A DNA stretch of 64,000 nucleotides from Vampirovibrio chlorellavorus (GCF_003149375.1 NZ_QFWH01000002.1:124001-188000); one strand, 5' to 3'; positions 40,147 through 50,213 are shown, counted from the stretch's first letter. The notes: generated by a model from the letters alone, not told the origin. Numbers and translations are program-made.

Positions 40147-41523
40147 ATGCAAATTCCCGGTTTAAGTGTCGGCATTATCGCGGATGACCTGACCGGGGCC
40201 TGTGACACGGCCCTGCAGTTTTTTTCCGCTCAGGCCCAGACGCACATTCTGCTGGACTTCCAGAAGATGGCCCATCAAGACCTTTCTCAGGCGGTCTCGG
40301 ATCAGGACAACCAGGTTTGGTCGATGAATACCGGCTCCCGGCACATGCAGCCGCTGGAAGCGCAATCCATGGTGCGTCAGGCGGTGGCTTTTTGCCGGGA
40401 CAGGCTGGGTGTGGAGAACTTCTATAAAAAAATTGACTCCACCTTGCGGGGGCACATTGCCCATGAGTGTCTTGGCATGCTGGACGAGCTGAAAGCCCAG
40501 TGCGCCGTGATTGTGCCAGCCTATCCGCTGGAAGGACGCCGCACCGTCGGTGGTTATCAGCTGGTGCGTGGGGTGCCCGTGGAAAAAACCGTGGTGGCTC
40601 GTGATCCCCTGTTTCCGGTGCGTCAATCTCATCTGCCCACCTTGTTGGAGCAGGCTACCCGGCCCGGTTTGGTGGGTTATATCCCGCTGAGCATGGTCTT
40701 GCACGGGGCTGGCCCGGTTTTGGTCAGGCTGAAAGAGCTGATTGAAGAAGGGAAAAAGTTGGTGGTTATTGACGCCACCAGTCATGAAGACCTGGAGCAG
40801 ATCGCTTTGGCCATTGAAAAGGCCCAGAAGTACGCCCGGGTCATTCCTTGTGGATCGGCGGGGCTGGCCTACGCACTGGCTGCCCTGTGGACCAATCGGC
40901 CCGAATTGGGTAGCGAACTTCCAAAAGAAAAGCGGGCTTTGCAGACCCACGCCTCTCCCATTTTGATTGTGAACGGTAGCACCACCGACATTACCCGCAC
41001 GCAAACCCTGCGGCTGATGGAAAATTACGCTTACTACGGGCAAGGCAGCAGTTTGGAACTGTTTGAGCTGACCCCGGATCAAATTTTAGGACTCAGTCCG
41101 CTGGATGGGTTGCTGGACAACCTGTTAGCCGCTTTGGGTGAACGAAATACGGTGGTTCTCTCCAGCGCCCTGAAGGAAGAGGCCTGTGCCCGAACCATGA
41201 ATTTGGCCAAAGAGCATAACCTGTCCGAGCTGGAGGCTTCCGAGCGAGCCCAGAAGGTGCTTTCCCTGCTCACGGAGTCGGTTTACCGTCATAAACCGGT
41301 CAAGCTGGTTTTGGTGGGAGGTGAGACCACCTGTCAGGTTTGTCAGGACTTGCGCAGTACTCAACTTGAAATACTGGCGGAGGCAGATGACTCTATTCCG
41401 TTGAGTACCGACAGTCAGGGGCGCTGGATTATTACCAAATCGGGTGGGTTTGGCACTCCCCTGGCCCTTGCCAACGTGGTAAAGTTTATCAAGCAACACG
41501 AGTCTACCTCCGTTCATGCCTGA
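40147..41523 (+). CDS. Four-carbon acid sugar kinase family protein (DUF1537/OtnK-like)
   Basis: A 458-residue kinase of the family that phosphorylates D-threonate, D-erythronate and related acids. The N-terminal domain starts VGIIADDLTGACDTALQF, diagnostic for the family, with YKKIDSTLRGHIAHEC after about 95 residues. The C-terminal nucleotide-binding domain has LIVNGSTTDITRTQ and VLVGGETTCQVCQDL. Near its end it overlaps a PdxA-family dehydrogenase by eight bases. Kinase plus PdxA2 is the known pair that converts D-threonate or D-erythronate to dihydroxyacetone phosphate and CO2, so a catabolic role is the best reading. Actual substrate unproven. Confidence 0.9.
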   Translation: MQIPGLSVGIIADDLTGACDTALQFFSAQAQTHILLDFQKMAHQDLSQAVSDQDNQVWSMNTGSRHMQPLEAQSMVRQAVAFCRDRLGVENFYKKIDSTLRGHIAHECLGMLDELKAQCAVIVPAYPLEGRRTVGGYQLVRGVPVEKTVVARDPLFPVRQSHLPTLLEQATRPGLVGYIPLSMVLHGAGPVLVRLKELIEEGKKLVVIDATSHEDLEQIALAIEKAQKYARVIPCGSAGLAYALAALWTNRPELGSELPKEKRALQTHASPILIVNGSTTDITRTQTLRLMENYAYYGQGSSLELFELTPDQILGLSPLDGLLDNLLAALGERNTVVLSSALKEEACARTMNLAKEHNLSELEASERAQKVLSLLTESVYRHKPVKLVLVGGETTCQVCQDLRSTQLEILAEADDSIPLSTDSQGRWIITKSGGFGTPLALANVVKFIKQHESTSVHA

Positions 41524-42529
41524 AACGCTGCCTAAACATGCCACTTTTTGCCTGACTATTGGCGATTACACCGGGATTGGCCCGGAAATTACCGCCCGTT
41601 TTTTGGCCCATCAGGCGGAGTTGCCCGATGACGGGGTGCGCTTGCGTATTTTCGGGGATATTGCCAACCTGGTGCATACGGCGGACGCCTTGGGTATTGA
41701 ACTGCCGGAAGGTCATCGTTTTGACTACGAAGATCTGCAGCACTCCCGGTTTTCGGCGCATCAAAAGCCGCCCGGCCAAGTGGCTTATGAGAGCATTGAG
41801 GCGGCTGTCGCTGAAATTAGCGCCGGGCACGCACAAGCCTTGGTAACCGGGCCTATTTCCAAGGAAAATTTGCACTTGGCAGGGATTCCCTTTACCGGGC
41901 ACACGGAAATGCTTCAGCAGCTGGCCCGCAAGAATTACGGGCAAACCTTTCAGTCCGATATGCTGTTTGTATATCGTCAGTTTCGCATGTTGCTCCTGAC
42001 CCGTCATGTGGCCTTGCGCAAGGTTTCTGAGTCTCTGAGCATTCGGGAAGTCTCTCAATCCCTCAGCAATCTGGCCGAGTTTTTTCAGGCGTCTTGCCAG
42101 ATTCAGTCTCCCCGCTTGTGCATCCTGGGGGTCAATCCCCATGCCGGTGAAATTGATGGAGAGGAAGAGGAACGTATTCTGAAACCAGCCTTAAAAGCAG
42201 TCTCCCAAAAGTATGGATTCGGCATCGAACCGCCGGTGGCCGCGGATGCCGCCTTTCGGCATTTTGATATTGATCGGCTGCGGTATGATGCCTACGTGGC
42301 CGCCTATCACGATCAGGGGCTGATTCCCTTTAAAATGGTGGCGGGCCTGAATGCGGTGAATGTGACCATTGGCTTGCCTTTCCTGCGTACGTCGGTTAGC
42401 CATGGCACGGCCCCCGATATTGTGGGGCAGGGTATCGCCGATCCCTGCAGCCTGATGGCGGCCTATAAAATGGCCCATCAGTTAAAAATGCCTGCAGTTC
42501 AACCCAGACAGTTGGCATTGCAATCCTGA
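41516..42529 (+). CDS. PdxA-family 4-phospho-acid dehydrogenase
   Basis: A 337-residue NAD-dependent dehydrogenase of the PdxA family: TIGDYTGIGPEITARFL, LVTGPISKENLHLAGIPFTG with GHTEML, TRHVALRKV, ILGVNPHAGE, and AYHDQGLIPFKMVAG. The three metal-binding His (in GHTE/TRHVAL, NPHAGE and AYHDQG) are present. The usual TPGDPAGIGPE start reads TIGDYTGIGPE. Biosynthetic PdxA makes the precursor of pyridoxal phosphate, while PdxA2 acts on 4-phospho-D-threonate or -erythronate. The overlapping kinase gene favours PdxA2, but no other pdx gene is in view, so a B6 role cannot be excluded. Confidence 0.88.
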   Translation: MPETLPKHATFCLTIGDYTGIGPEITARFLAHQAELPDDGVRLRIFGDIANLVHTADALGIELPEGHRFDYEDLQHSRFSAHQKPPGQVAYESIEAAVAEISAGHAQALVTGPISKENLHLAGIPFTGHTEMLQQLARKNYGQTFQSDMLFVYRQFRMLLLTRHVALRKVSESLSIREVSQSLSNLAEFFQASCQIQSPRLCILGVNPHAGEIDGEEEERILKPALKAVSQKYGFGIEPPVAADAAFRHFDIDRLRYDAYVAAYHDQGLIPFKMVAGLNAVNVTIGLPFLRTSVSHGTAPDIVGQGIADPCSLMAAYKMAHQLKMPAVQPRQLALQS

Positions 42530-42591
42530 AACAACCTTGCAGGATTCTGAGTGGCCCTGAAGGGCATGAAAGCCAGCGGCTTAGCCCTGCC

Positions 42592-42960
42592 CTAGACTTC
42601 CCCGCGTGAAATCTGGTTCAGCAACTGGGTAACCCGTGAGCCACGCTCCAGCGAATTGTCCAGATGGACTTCAATTTCGGGCGTGTAACGCAAACGAATG
42701 CGTTGGCCAATGGCCGAGCGAATCTTGGGCGTCTGCTCTTGCAGTACGGTCATCACCGCGTTTTGGGTTTCTTCATTGCCCATAACACTGACGAAAACAC
42801 GGACGTGTCGTAAATCGCCGCTGACTTCCGCATCGGTCACGGAAATTAATTGATTAACCAAGGCGGGATCTTTCACTTCCGTGGTCAGAATGTCACTGAA
42901 CTCCCGGATGATCGCTTTTCTTACCTTATCAGCCCGGCTGAAGTCACTTCGGTTGGCCAT
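42592..42960 (-). CDS. rbfA: Ribosome-binding factor A
   Basis: A 122-residue 30S maturation factor with a type-II KH fold: SRADKVRKAIIREFSDILT, SVTDAEVSGDLRHVRVFVSV, and the C-terminal LRYTPEIEVHLDNSLERGSR. GGAGG lies nine bases before the ATG. It ends the rimP-nusA-ylxR-infB-rbfA cluster, 120 bases after infB, and converges with the PdxA-family gene. Confidence 0.96.
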   Translation of the reverse strand: MANRSDFSRADKVRKAIIREFSDILTTEVKDPALVNQLISVTDAEVSGDLRHVRVFVSVMGNEETQNAVMTVLQEQTPKIRSAIGQRIRLRYTPEIEVHLDNSLERGSRVTQLLNQISRGEV

Positions 42961-43080
42961 GGCTTAAGACCTCCAATGGTTAATCTTTGTCTATTGAAAT
43001 AAAACGAAATGGCAAGCCCATTTGTTTTCAAGAATACCGGTTTGTTTCGGAATATACTTTACTGACCTGACATCAAGCCC

Positions 43081-45579
43081 TTACAGTGAGGTTCGCTCCA
43101 GCGCCTTGGTAGTGAAGACGTCAATGACATCGCCTTCTTGCAAGCCCTGGAACTTGTCGAACGAAATACCGCATTCGTAACCGGTGGCCACTTCTTTGAC
43201 GTCATCCTTGAAGCGTTTCAGGTTATTCAAGGTGCCAGAGAAAATTTCTTTGCCGTTACGCAGAACCACGGCCTTGGCGTTGCGGATCAGCTTGCCGCTG
43301 GTGACCATGCAACCTGCAATGGTGCCGGTTTTGCCCACTTTGAAAATTTGACGCACTTCGGCGGAACCGGTGTGTACTTCCTCGGTTTCTGGTTCCAGTT
43401 GGCCCAGAACCCATTTTTCAATCTCTTCGGTGATGTGGTAAATCACATCGTAACGCTTGATGGTGACGCCTTCCTGATCGGCCAGACGCTGCGGTGTGGT
43501 GTCCACTTTGGCATTGAAGGCGATAATCAGGGCATTGGCCGTTGAAGCCAGCATGACATCCGCCTCGGAAATATCCCCGGTGGCGCTGTGGACAATGTTG
43601 ATTTTCACTTCGTCGTTGGTCATGCGCTGCAGGACATCCACCACGGCTTCCAGTGAACCCTGAGTGTCTGCTTTCACCAGTAAATTGAACTGGTTTTCCT
43701 TGACCGCGTTGTCGCTTTCAATCTCGGAGCGGCCACTGAAGCCTGCTGCCACAGAGCGACTGACTCCGATGCGTTGATCCCGTTCCTTTTGCTTTCCGGC
43801 TGCCAACGATTGTTTGAATTCCTTGTCGTTGCGAACCACCCGGAAGGCATCGCCAGCGTTGGGAACGCCATCCAGACCTAAAATTTCAACCGGGGTGGAC
43901 GGGCCTGCCTGCTGGATGCGAGAACCGTGATCGTCGATCAAGGCCCGTACGCGCCCGCCGACTGAACCGATCAGCACGTTGTCGCCGACCTTCAGGTTGC
44001 CATTTTGAACCAAAGCGGTGGCCACCGGGCCCATGCGCTTGTCCAGTTGGGCTTCAATGATGATGCCCTCACCGGGCACTGTGGCGTCCGCCTTGAGTTC
44101 CAGCAGTTCAGATACCAGCAAAATGGAATCCAGCAAATCATCCAGACCCAGTTTTTGCAGCGCGCTGACTTCAACGGTCAGGGTGTCCCCGCCCCATTTT
44201 TCAGCAGACAAACCATAATCGGCCAGTTGAACCAGCACCCGATCCGGGTCGGCGTCGGCCTTGTCAATTTTATTGACCGCCACAATGATGGGAATTTTGG
44301 CGGCCTTGGCGTGGTTAATGGCCTCAATGGTCTGGGGCATCACCCCGTCATCGGCAGCCACCACCAGAATGGCGATGTCGGTGGACTGGGCCCCACGCAT
44401 ACGCATGGAGGTAAAGGCTTCGTGACCCGGGGTGTCCAGAAACACCACACGCTGCTCGCCCTTTTCCACTGTGTAGGCGCCAATACTTTGGGTAATACCA
44501 CCGGCCTCGCTGTCCACTACCTTGTGGCGACTTTCCCGAATGGAGTCTAGCAAGGTGGTTTTACCGTGATCCACGTGGCCCATAATAGAGACAACCGGAG
44601 CGCGACCCTGCAAGTTCTGAAACTTGGACTCATCCAACTTTTTGCTTTCCGCGCCCAGATGAGTATATTCGCCCTCGTGTTTGACCTTGGCGGTCTCTTC
44701 AACCTCGAAGCCAAACTCCTTGGCCACCCCTTTGGCAAAATCGACATCCAGTGTCTGGTTTACCGTGACCATCATGCCCTTCATAAACAAGTGCTTGATG
44801 ATTTCAGTTTCTCTCAGGCGGAGCTTTTCGGCCAAATCACGAACCACGATGGGCTCATCAATGCGAGTGACCTTGGGCAAGGCGTCCAGTGCCGCTTGCT
44901 CCTCTTCGCGCTTTTGGCGAATGCTGAGGCGGTTTTCGTAAGGTGAAGGACGACGCGACGACTGTCCCTGGCGCTGCTGTGGCTGCTGGAAGCCTCCCGG
45001 ACGCTGACCACCTTGGCCGGGGCGTTGTTGGCCGGGTCTGTTTGGGCTCTGAGCTGGCCGATAGCCTTGTGTGTTCTGGGGAGGGCCCTGTGGTCCTGCC
45101 TGGGGGGCACTCGCAGCGGGGTGAGCCGGTCTTTGAATGGTACTTGGCCCTGAAGCCGGAATAGATCCCCCGGCTGAAACAGCCCCTCCGGATGGTTTCG
45201 AACTGCCTGGCAAAGGTTGCGTGTGGGGTGGCTTCGCTTGTGGTGCCGGGGCTTTGCTGGCAGGCGACGCTTCCGCTTCCTTTTTGGGTGCGGCGGCTGT
45301 GGTGGGTGCCGTTTGAGCGGGCTTGCCTTTCAGTGCGCCTTCTTCGGGGGCGGCCGCTTTATTTTCAGTGGTTGCGGGCTTGTCCTGCTGACTGGCCGCC
45401 GCTGGTTGCCCTTGTGCTTTATACTGGCTGATCAGCCGATCGGCCACTGCCTGATCGACCGTACTGGAATGGCTTTTGACTTGAACGCCATGGTTTTTTG
45501 CAAGTAAATCAATCACTGCGGCATTACTGACGCCCAGGATTTTGGAGATTTCGTGGACTCTTACTTTGGGGGACGTCAC
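43081..45579 (-). CDS. infB: Translation initiation factor IF-2
   Basis: GTPase that delivers initiator tRNA to the 30S subunit. The 832-residue protein begins (GTG, AAAGGA upstream) with an IF2_N module ([20 protein letters not shown]). A long Ala/Pro/Gln-rich linker follows (about 50-210; [20 protein letters not shown]), then a second IF2_N module ([18 protein letters not shown]). The G domain has [17 protein letters not shown] (about 335), [10 protein letters not shown] and [10 protein letters not shown]. The C-terminal C1/C2 domains end with [16 protein letters not shown] overlap with ylxR indicates coupled translation. Confidence 0.98.
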   Translation of the reverse strand: MTSPKVRVHEISKILGVSNAAVIDLLAKNHGVQVKSHSSTVDQAVADRLISQYKAQGQPAAASQQDKPATTENKAAAPEEGALKGKPAQTAPTTAAAPKKEAEASPASKAPAPQAKPPHTQPLPGSSKPSGGAVSAGGSIPASGPSTIQRPAHPAASAPQAGPQGPPQNTQGYRPAQSPNRPGQQRPGQGGQRPGGFQQPQQRQGQSSRRPSPYENRLSIRQKREEEQAALDALPKVTRIDEPIVVRDLAEKLRLRETEIIKHLFMKGMMVTVNQTLDVDFAKGVAKEFGFEVEETAKVKHEGEYTHLGAESKKLDESKFQNLQGRAPVVSIMGHVDHGKTTLLDSIRESRHKVVDSEAGGITQSIGAYTVEKGEQRVVFLDTPGHEAFTSMRMRGAQSTDIAILVVAADDGVMPQTIEAINHAKAAKIPIIVAVNKIDKADADPDRVLVQLADYGLSAEKWGGDTLTVEVSALQKLGLDDLLDSILLVSELLELKADATVPGEGIIIEAQLDKRMGPVATALVQNGNLKVGDNVLIGSVGGRVRALIDDHGSRIQQAGPSTPVEILGLDGVPNAGDAFRVVRNDKEFKQSLAAGKQKERDQRIGVSRSVAAGFSGRSEIESDNAVKENQFNLLVKADTQGSLEAVVDVLQRMTNDEVKINIVHSATGDISEADVMLASTANALIIAFNAKVDTTPQRLADQEGVTIKRYDVIYHITEEIEKWVLGQLEPETEEVHTGSAEVRQIFKVGKTGTIAGCMVTSGKLIRNAKAVVLRNGKEIFSGTLNNLKRFKDDVKEVATGYECGISFDKFQGLQEGDVIDVFTTKALERTSL

Positions 45580-45845
45580 AGTGAGGAGATTCCTTTCAAT
45601 TGGTCATTCAAGGCTTCCAATATAGCATCAGGGATCGCTCTTTTCAACGTGCGCTGAAATTTCTTTGCCCGTAGCGCCTCAGTTAGACAGGCTTTGTTCC
45701 TGCATACGTAGGAGGAGCGTCCTTGCAAAGGAGGATTTCCATTGATTGAAAAGTGGTGATCGCGATTGCTGGTCAAGCAAAGCATGCTTTCACGAGGAAG
45801 CTGTTGTCGGCAGTGAATGCACTGCCGAAGTATGGTACGTGGCAA
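45576..45845 (-). CDS. ylxR: YlxR (DUF448) RNA-binding protein
   Basis: An 89-residue protein of the YlxR family, encoded in most nusA-infB operons. TTG start at 45845 with GGAGG six bases upstream. It carries RQCIHCRQQLPRESML, then a loop with GRSSYVCRNKACL where the family usually has GRGAYVC, and the helical end AKKFQRTLKRAI. The four Cys (CIHC, C-x5-C region) are as in relatives. It overlaps infB by four bases. The role is RNA binding or transcription modulation, not settled for the family. Confidence 0.92.
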   Translation of the reverse strand: MPRTILRQCIHCRQQLPRESMLCLTSNRDHHFSINGNPPLQGRSSYVCRNKACLTEALRAKKFQRTLKRAIPDAILEALNDQLKGISSL

Positions 45846-45872
45846 GACTGACCTCCAGCCAGTGGGGAGGGT

Positions 45873-47189
45873 CTAGCCCTCCACTTCCTCCGTTTCCACA
45901 GAGGGTTCCGTGTCTTGTTCGAGTGTCTCCAGGCTGCCTGCATCGGCCTCGGTGTGGACTTCTTCCTCCGAGTGGATTTCACCCGCAGCCACCGGCACGG
46001 GTTGATCTTCACCTTCGGTAAATTCCTGACCTTCAGGGATGTAATCGGCGGGCGGAGCGGCCATTTGTTCAAAGTAGCCCATACCGCCTTCCTGTTCGAC
46101 TTGGCCAATGCTCTTGATATCCAGCTTGAAGCCAGTGAGTTTGGCCGCCAGGCGCACATTCTGCCCTTCCCGCCCAATGGCCAGAGAGAGTTGATCGTCC
46201 GGTACAATGACCAGCGCTCTGGATTGACGGGGGTCGTGCATGATGAGAACCCGGATAATTTTTGCGGGAGCCAAGGCGTTGACGATAAACTCCACCGGAT
46301 CGGGCGACCAGCGAATGATATCGATTTTCTCGTTCTTCAGCTCATTGACAATGGCCTGAATCCGGCTGCCACGGGTTCCAATACAGGCGCCCTGAGCGTC
46401 CACATCCGGGTCATGCGAAGTGACGGCCACTTTTGTCCGGTAACCGGCTTCCCGGGCAATGCTCTTGATTTCGACCAGACCGTCCTCGATTTCAGGCACT
46501 TCCAGCTCGAATACTTCCTTAACCATGGCGGCGTGGGCCTGGGACACGATGATTTGAGGCACTCGACCGGAGTCTTTCAAGTCCAGCACATAAACCCGCA
46601 GCTTGTTGCCGACCCGGTAGTACTCGGACGGTAATTGCTCTTTGGGAGGCAAAATGGCTTCGGACTTGCCGATGTTCACAATTACATTGCGGCCTTCGAT
46701 GCGCTGGACAATGGCCGTGGTCACCGAGCCGCGTTTTTCTTCAAATTCTTTTTGAACCAGCTTTTTCTCCGCTTCCCGAATCCGCTGGGTAATCACCTGC
46801 TTGGCGGACTGGGCGGCAATGCGGCCAAATTCATCCGGAGTGACCTCGATTTCCAGAATGTCATTAAGCTCGACATCCGGCTTTATTTTTCGGGCTTCTT
46901 TCAGCTCGATTTCAGGTTCCCGGGGGATTTCCTCGCCTTCTTCATCGAACTCGACCGCTTCCGGGTCGCTCAGCTCTTTAACCACCCGTTTGAGTTCGTA
47001 AATGCCAATCTCGCCGGATTTTTCATTCAGGCGGCACTCATAACCGGTCAGGCTTTCCAGCTTGGCGTAGCGCTTATAAGCAGCCAGCATGGCTTCTTTC
47101 AAGGAGGAAATGACAACGTCTCTGGGAATGCCACGTTCCCGCTCCAGTTGTTCAGCATGTTCCATCAACGCGGGGCCAACTTTAATCAT
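45873..47189 (-). CDS. nusA: Transcription termination/antitermination factor NusA
   Basis: A 438-residue RNA polymerase accessory protein. The N-terminal domain (about 1-125) is followed by an S1 domain with VNIGKSEAILPPKEQLPSEY. Two KH domains follow (VDAQGACIGTRGSRIQAIVN and IVPDDQLSLAIGREGQNVRL). It lacks the C-terminal acidic repeats of E. coli NusA but ends in a Glu-rich tail (TEGEDQPVPVAAGE onwards). AGGAGG lies about eleven bases before the ATG. It is in the normal rimP-nusA-ylxR-infB order. Confidence 0.97.
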   Translation of the reverse strand: MIKVGPALMEHAEQLERERGIPRDVVISSLKEAMLAAYKRYAKLESLTGYECRLNEKSGEIGIYELKRVVKELSDPEAVEFDEEGEEIPREPEIELKEARKIKPDVELNDILEIEVTPDEFGRIAAQSAKQVITQRIREAEKKLVQKEFEEKRGSVTTAIVQRIEGRNVIVNIGKSEAILPPKEQLPSEYYRVGNKLRVYVLDLKDSGRVPQIIVSQAHAAMVKEVFELEVPEIEDGLVEIKSIAREAGYRTKVAVTSHDPDVDAQGACIGTRGSRIQAIVNELKNEKIDIIRWSPDPVEFIVNALAPAKIIRVLIMHDPRQSRALVIVPDDQLSLAIGREGQNVRLAAKLTGFKLDIKSIGQVEQEGGMGYFEQMAAPPADYIPEGQEFTEGEDQPVPVAAGEIHSEEEVHTEADAGSLETLEQDTEPSVETEEVEG

Positions 47190-47230
47190 GGTGACGGCGT
47201 ACCTCCTGTTTATCCTTTGATTCCTGATAA

Positions 47231-47836
47231 TTATAATGGGTCAATCGCTGCGGATAAGGACGTTTCGTCCTCTTCTTCCGGGAAGCGAATAACCGGGTTG
47301 AGGTAAACAGCCTGCTCGTCCTGCAGGCAAACCTCGAAATCCTGGGCAGTCTTCTTATCACGGAGCATCACTGCCTTACGGGCTTCATCAAATCCGGTGA
47401 GGATGCCTTCCGCCACAGTGGGCAACTCGGAAGGCAAGGCCTTGGCCGCTTTTTTCTTGTTCCTGGATTCAATGGCGCCGGTGATGCGAACGGGCTCTCC
47501 CTGGTAAAACGTAAACTCACGAAGCGTTTTCAGCGGCCTGAATAGACCCGGAGAGCTGACTTCAAGACTGTAGGCCACGTCCGCCAGTAGGGGAAACGTT
47601 TCCAGAACCGGGTCCAGGCTACGACTGATGGCCTCACATTCGCTGATGGAAATAGAGCCTTCTTTCAGGTCGACGTAGACCCGCAAGTACCAGTATCCCG
47701 CCTCTTTTTCAAAGACGGCGTCCACCAGAAAATACCGGGGGTCCAGCTGGCTTTCAACCAGAGGAAAAACAGCCTGTTGAACGGCTTGCACTTGCTCTGG
47801 TTTGGGCTGCGTGGAGGGAGAGGCGGACCGTTTCAT
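47231..47836 (-). CDS. rimP: Ribosome maturation factor RimP
   Basis: Needed for 30S assembly. I prefer ATG 47836 (201 residues); an in-frame ATG at 47944 would begin inside a leader hairpin and add 36 non-conserved residues. The conserved core is VFEKEAGYWYLRVYVDLKEG, then ISECEAISRSLDPVLE, and AYSLEVSSPGLFRPL, a hallmark of RimP. The Sm-like C-terminal domain follows with FYQGEPVRITGAIE. It has a Lys-rich insertion (SRNKKKAAKALPS) and an acidic end. First gene of the cluster. Confidence 0.93.
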   Translation of the reverse strand: MKRSASPSTQPKPEQVQAVQQAVFPLVESQLDPRYFLVDAVFEKEAGYWYLRVYVDLKEGSISISECEAISRSLDPVLETFPLLADVAYSLEVSSPGLFRPLKTLREFTFYQGEPVRITGAIESRNKKKAAKALPSELPTVAEGILTGFDEARKAVMLRDKKTAQDFEVCLQDEQAVYLNPVIRFPEEEDETSLSAAIDPL

Positions 47837-47900
47837 ACCGGATTGCAAACTCCTGAAAGCTGTTGCGTCAATTGGGGTGCTGATTTTCTCTCTTAACAAA

Positions 47901-47932
47901 AGAAGTGGGCCTTTTTTCGTTGACCCACTTCT
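47901..47932 (-). terminator. Hairpin in the leader of the rimP operon
   Basis: Perfect 9-bp stem AGAAGTGGG/CCCACTTCT (47901-47909 with 47924-47932), 14-base loop. On the minus strand it is followed by TTTTG, so it resembles a weak terminator 65 bases upstream of rimP. It may either end antiporter transcription coming from the right or attenuate the rimP operon. Confidence 0.5.
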
Positions 47933-47994
47933 GACAATCATCAAGAAGTAGTGCTGATTTTAACATAAACAAATTTCTGGCAAGGACTCTGTGT

Positions 47995-50007
47995 TCAGGG
48001 GGACAGTAAATTTTCCAGGGCCTGCAACTGGGAGAGGGTTCCGGCACCCACCAGCATGTCTTCAGCTTGCAGGATCAAATCGGGATCGGCGGCCACCTGA
48101 ACTTTATCCTGTCCTTGCACCAGCGCGATAACATTGACTCCGGTTTTTTGTCGGATTTTGGCCTCTTTCAGGCTTTTTCCTGATAGCTCGCTGCCAGTGG
48201 AGATGGGTAACCAGCGGATTTGAGTGCCTTCCAGGAGGCTAAAGCGTCCAAAAATGGTATGCTCTCGGGTGACGGGCGCTCTGTGCAGGTTGTTTTCCAG
48301 TTGTCGAACCCGGGTGATCAGGCGATCCGTTTCTAGAACCGGGTAGTGTAGATGGTTCATAATGTTGAAAATAAAGCTGACGCTGGTTTCAAACTCTTCG
48401 TAGATGATGCTGTCCACCCCGATGCGATGGAGGCGTTCAATGTCAGCCCGGTATCTGGAACGGGCCATGCAATAGGTTTTGGGGTTAATTTGCTTGGCCA
48501 GTTGGGCGGCCGATTCGGCGGTTCGGATGTCGGGGAAGGTAATTGCCAGGATGGTAGTTTGTTCGATACCCGCGAATTCCAGTATCTCCCGGCGTGAAAT
48601 GTCGCCGTACACACAGCGAATCCCTCTGGCCTTGAGTTTTCGGACGGTTTTCAGGTTGGTTTCCACCACGATGTAGGGAATGCCCTGCTCTTCCAGAGCG
48701 GTGGTCAGGTTCCGGGCGATGGGGCCATAGCCAGCAACGATCACGTGCGCCAGAGAGCTTGCCTGTGATTCCTCGGGTTCGACAGTTGTTTTGACCCGTT
48801 TCATGCGGCCTTTCAGGTAGGGACTACTGAAGCGGTGGATGAGCCGTAGCACAAGGGGGGTAAGAAACATGGAAATGATAATGGCATCGATAATAATGGG
48901 GTTCCAGAAGCCAAGAAGCTCTTGCCAGCTGGGTACCTGACGAATGGTGTCCAGGGTTCTTCCCAGTAGCACAAAGGAGAATTCCCCCACCTGAAAGAGA
49001 GACAGTCCGGCCCATAAGGCGGTTCGGTGCGGAAAGCGCAAGGCCCGAACGGCTACGTATGCGCACACGGCTTTGAGGAGGATCAACAGGGTGGTTACCC
49101 CCAGTACCAGCCATCCGTTCTGCAATAAAAAGCGCACATCAAACAACAGGCCCATCGAAACAAAAAACAGGGTAATAAAAACGTCTCGAAACGCTTTACT
49201 GTCGGCAATGACCTGCCTGCAAAACAGACTGCGGCTGAGGGCAAGACCCGCTACAAATGCCCCTGCCTCATAAGACAGGCCCATTTGATGGGTGAGCAAG
49301 GCCATGCCCAGCCCAATGCAGACCAGGGCCAGGGTAAACACTTCTTTTTTGTTGGTGGATGCCAGTCGATCCAGAAAGACAGGGACTACCTTGAGGCTGA
49401 TGGCAACGGCAATGGCCCCGAAAATTAGCGCATTGAAGGTGATCCAGGCCAGTTGTGTGGTGGTTTCGCTGGTGAAAGGCTGCGTGAGAGAGGGCACCAG
49501 CGCCATGAGCGGAATGATGGACAGATCCTGAATGATGAGGACGCCCAGAATCAGTCGGCCGTGGTCCGAATCGATTTCCCGGTGTTCTTCCAGGCTCTTC
49601 AGCACGATGGCCGTACTGCTCAGAGAGAGGATAGAGCCTACCAGAAAGGCCAGTTGCCACGGAAACTTTCCCAGAAAGTGCAGGGCCAGCGTCAGGGCCA
49701 GTGCGGTCAGCCCCAATTGCATCAGGCCTGCCAGTGGTGCCTGGTATCGTAGCTGACGGAGCTTGTCCACAGAGAGATCCAGCCCGACAATGAACAGCAG
49801 GAAGATGATACCGACCTGGGCCATGGTCTGGATTTCCTGAACGTGAACCAGATTCAGGGCATTGGGGCCCAGCAGGATGCCGGTGAGGATGAAAGCCAGA
49901 AAGGTGGGGAGGTGAAAGCGTTGCAGGATGTAGGCAAAAATCGCTCCAATGGAGAAAATCAGAGCCAGTAAGACCAAAACGGAAGCATCCAGGGCGCTGT
50001 GTTCCAT
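47995..50007 (-). CDS. KefB-type monovalent cation:proton antiporter with TrkA domains
   Basis: A 670-residue inner-membrane CPA2-family antiporter or channel. About 12 membrane segments fill residues 1-390, beginning ALDASVLVLLALIFSIGAIF, with GIIFLLFIVGLDLSVDKLRQ and MGLSYEAGAFVAGLALS. A TrkA-N regulatory domain (about 415-540) has the nucleotide-binding VIVAGYGPIARNL and VYGDISRREILEFAGIEQ. A TrkA-C domain follows (about 595-670: GVNVIALVQGQDKVQVAADP). Substrate could be K+ or Na+. Monocistronic, divergent from nadB. Confidence 0.93.
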   Translation of the reverse strand: MEHSALDASVLVLLALIFSIGAIFAYILQRFHLPTFLAFILTGILLGPNALNLVHVQEIQTMAQVGIIFLLFIVGLDLSVDKLRQLRYQAPLAGLMQLGLTALALTLALHFLGKFPWQLAFLVGSILSLSSTAIVLKSLEEHREIDSDHGRLILGVLIIQDLSIIPLMALVPSLTQPFTSETTTQLAWITFNALIFGAIAVAISLKVVPVFLDRLASTNKKEVFTLALVCIGLGMALLTHQMGLSYEAGAFVAGLALSRSLFCRQVIADSKAFRDVFITLFFVSMGLLFDVRFLLQNGWLVLGVTTLLILLKAVCAYVAVRALRFPHRTALWAGLSLFQVGEFSFVLLGRTLDTIRQVPSWQELLGFWNPIIIDAIIISMFLTPLVLRLIHRFSSPYLKGRMKRVKTTVEPEESQASSLAHVIVAGYGPIARNLTTALEEQGIPYIVVETNLKTVRKLKARGIRCVYGDISRREILEFAGIEQTTILAITFPDIRTAESAAQLAKQINPKTYCMARSRYRADIERLHRIGVDSIIYEEFETSVSFIFNIMNHLHYPVLETDRLITRVRQLENNLHRAPVTREHTIFGRFSLLEGTQIRWLPISTGSELSGKSLKEAKIRQKTGVNVIALVQGQDKVQVAADPDLILQAEDMLVGAGTLSQLQALENLLSP

Positions 50008-50187
50008 TGTGATGTGTTTAACCCTCCTCCCTCTGTTTGTTTATCAGTCTAACAGCTTTTCTCGCCCGGGGCCAACCGACCCTCCAGGCTCGCCGGGCCG
50101 GGGTAGAGAACAGGTGTTCATGAGAAAATCAGTATGAGCGTGCGTGTGATTATGAGGAAATCAAAAGAAATTCGCAGAGTCTTAGGC

Positions 50188-50193
50188 TATAAT
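50188..50193 (+). promoter_or_regulatory. -10 box of nadB
   Basis: Perfect TATAAT. No clear -35 box 16-18 bases upstream. The predicted start near 50200 leaves a very short leader to the GTG at 50214, or about 38 bases to the ATG at 50238. Confidence 0.4.
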
Positions 50194-50213
50194 CACCAAG
50201 TAATTACGAAGTT

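Noticed and set aside
41516-42529. Assigning the PdxA-family gene simply as biosynthetic pdxA
   Set aside because: The overlapping four-carbon acid kinase gene and altered start motif make the PdxA2-type role at least as likely, so no gene symbol was given.
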